Part shown: positions 14,488-15,000 of the stretch, in pieces
Position numbering within the stretch: position 1 is the stretch's first letter
Layout: the number at the start of each line of letters is the position of its first letter
NCBI GenBank assembly: GCA_028704195.1
Contig: JAQVLL010000012.1
Span: 1-15,000, forward strand
Origin: Smithellaceae bacterium
GTDB lineage: Bacteria > Desulfobacterota > Syntrophia > Syntrophales > Smithellaceae
Direction: 5' to 3'
DNA length: 15,000 nt
Position numbers and translations under genes: made by a program
The notes under the pieces: model-generated
Seen by the model: the letters and a program-made list of their open reading frames with translations, nothing else
Database searches by the model: none
What the model was told of the DNA's origin: nothing

Positions 14488-15000
14488 ATGATTTTTTTAA
14501 AATACGATCGTCGCATATTCCAGAACTTTGACTGGACGCTCCTGGCGCTGGTGATATCAATCTGCGCCATCGGTGTCATCAATATTTATTCCACCGGGTT
14601 CAGCCTTGGCGATAACCAGTCGCCGCTTTATCTGAAACAGGTGCAGTGGATGGCAATGGGGCTGGTGTTTATGCTGTTTACTTTTCTCATCGACTACCGG
14701 ATAATTAATCGTTTTGCCTATCTCATTTACGCGGTCACGATTGCATCCCTGATTTACGTGGCTTTATTCGGTCATACAGCCAATGGAGCGCAGAGATGGA
14801 TCTCTTTCGGCTTTATTTTATTTCAACCTTCAGAATTAATGAAGGTGACCGTTATCATCACCCTGGCCCGTTATTTCGATGATCATAAATCCCATGAATC
14901 GTACCTGCTTCGGGAATTGTTTGTTCCCTTTATCCTGGTCATGATTCCCTGCGTTTTGATCCTGAAGCAGCCGGATCTGGGAACGGCGCTCATTATTATC
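14488..15000 (+). CDS. rodA: RodA, SEDS peptidoglycan glycosyltransferase (partial, cut by right edge)
   Basis: RodA polymerises glycan strands from lipid II as partner of PBP2. The visible 171 codons hold the first membrane helices, with FDWTLLALVISI, the conserved NGAQRWISFGFILFQPSE-L-KV stretch and KQPDLGTAL, all signatures of SEDS proteins of the RodA branch. AGAGGGGAA immediately before the ATG at 14488 is a strong ribosome-binding site. It lies 39 nt after mrdA and is probably cotranscribed. The C-terminal part is beyond the window. Confidence 0.96.
   Translation, partial: MIFLKYDRRIFQNFDWTLLALVISICAIGVINIYSTGFSLGDNQSPLYLKQVQWMAMGLVFMLFTFLIDYRIINRFAYLIYAVTIASLIYVALFGHTANGAQRWISFGFILFQPSELMKVTVIITLARYFDDHKSHESYLLRELFVPFILVMIPCVLILKQPDLGTALIII

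Noticed and set aside
1..15000. CRISPR arrays, insertion sequences or a replication origin
   Set aside because: No regularly spaced repeats with unique spacers, no transposase or flanking inverted repeats, and no origin-like box cluster were seen.

Overview
The window looks like chromosomal DNA from a Gram-negative bacterium, most plausibly a delta-proteobacterium (Desulfobacterota; a Syntrophus/Smithella-like relative is a guess from gene style, not proven). A complete-looking mreB-mreC-mreD-mrdA-rodA elongasome cluster, a membrane-anchored PpiD-type folding factor and CCA-encoding tRNA genes support this.

The left half (1-8010) is accessory in character. A large gene runs off the left edge on the minus strand. 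It encodes a DnaQ-like exonuclease domain fused to a RecQ-type helicase, and family resemblance suggests still more domains beyond the edge. It is followed by a decayed fragment of a DUF4143 ATPase (3108-3407), an intact AAA/DUF4143 ATPase (3479-4726), a 500-bp stretch with only short open frames, a Fic AMP-transferase-type protein (5230-5967), and a 735-bp gene-less stretch rich in small repeats and dyads. The left half ends with a tyrosine recombinase (6718-7887) reading toward the 3' end of a tRNA-Leu gene. This layout fits an element integrated at a tRNA 3' end, although I found no second attachment site in the window.

The middle (8010-8319) holds back-to-back tRNA-Leu(CAA) and tRNA-Ala(GGC) genes with their own sigma70-type promoters, then a strong bidirectional hairpin terminator.

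The right half (8358-15000) is core genome. A PpiD-like periplasmic folding factor that appears to lack the parvulin domain is transcribed divergently from the rod-shape operon. MreB (cytoskeletal filament), MreC and MreD (membrane linkers), PBP2 (transpeptidase) and RodA (SEDS glycosyltransferase, cut by the right edge) together make the lateral-wall peptidoglycan synthesis machine. The genes are tightly packed (4-bp overlap mreC/mreD, 62-bp overlap mreD/mrdA), so they are probably one transcript.

The strongest points for a second look are the exonuclease-RecQ fusion with an apparent His-to-Asn change in its exonuclease motif III, the parvulin-less PpiD, the integrase/tRNA-Leu junction, and a perfect 12-bp palindrome next to the candidate fic promoter.
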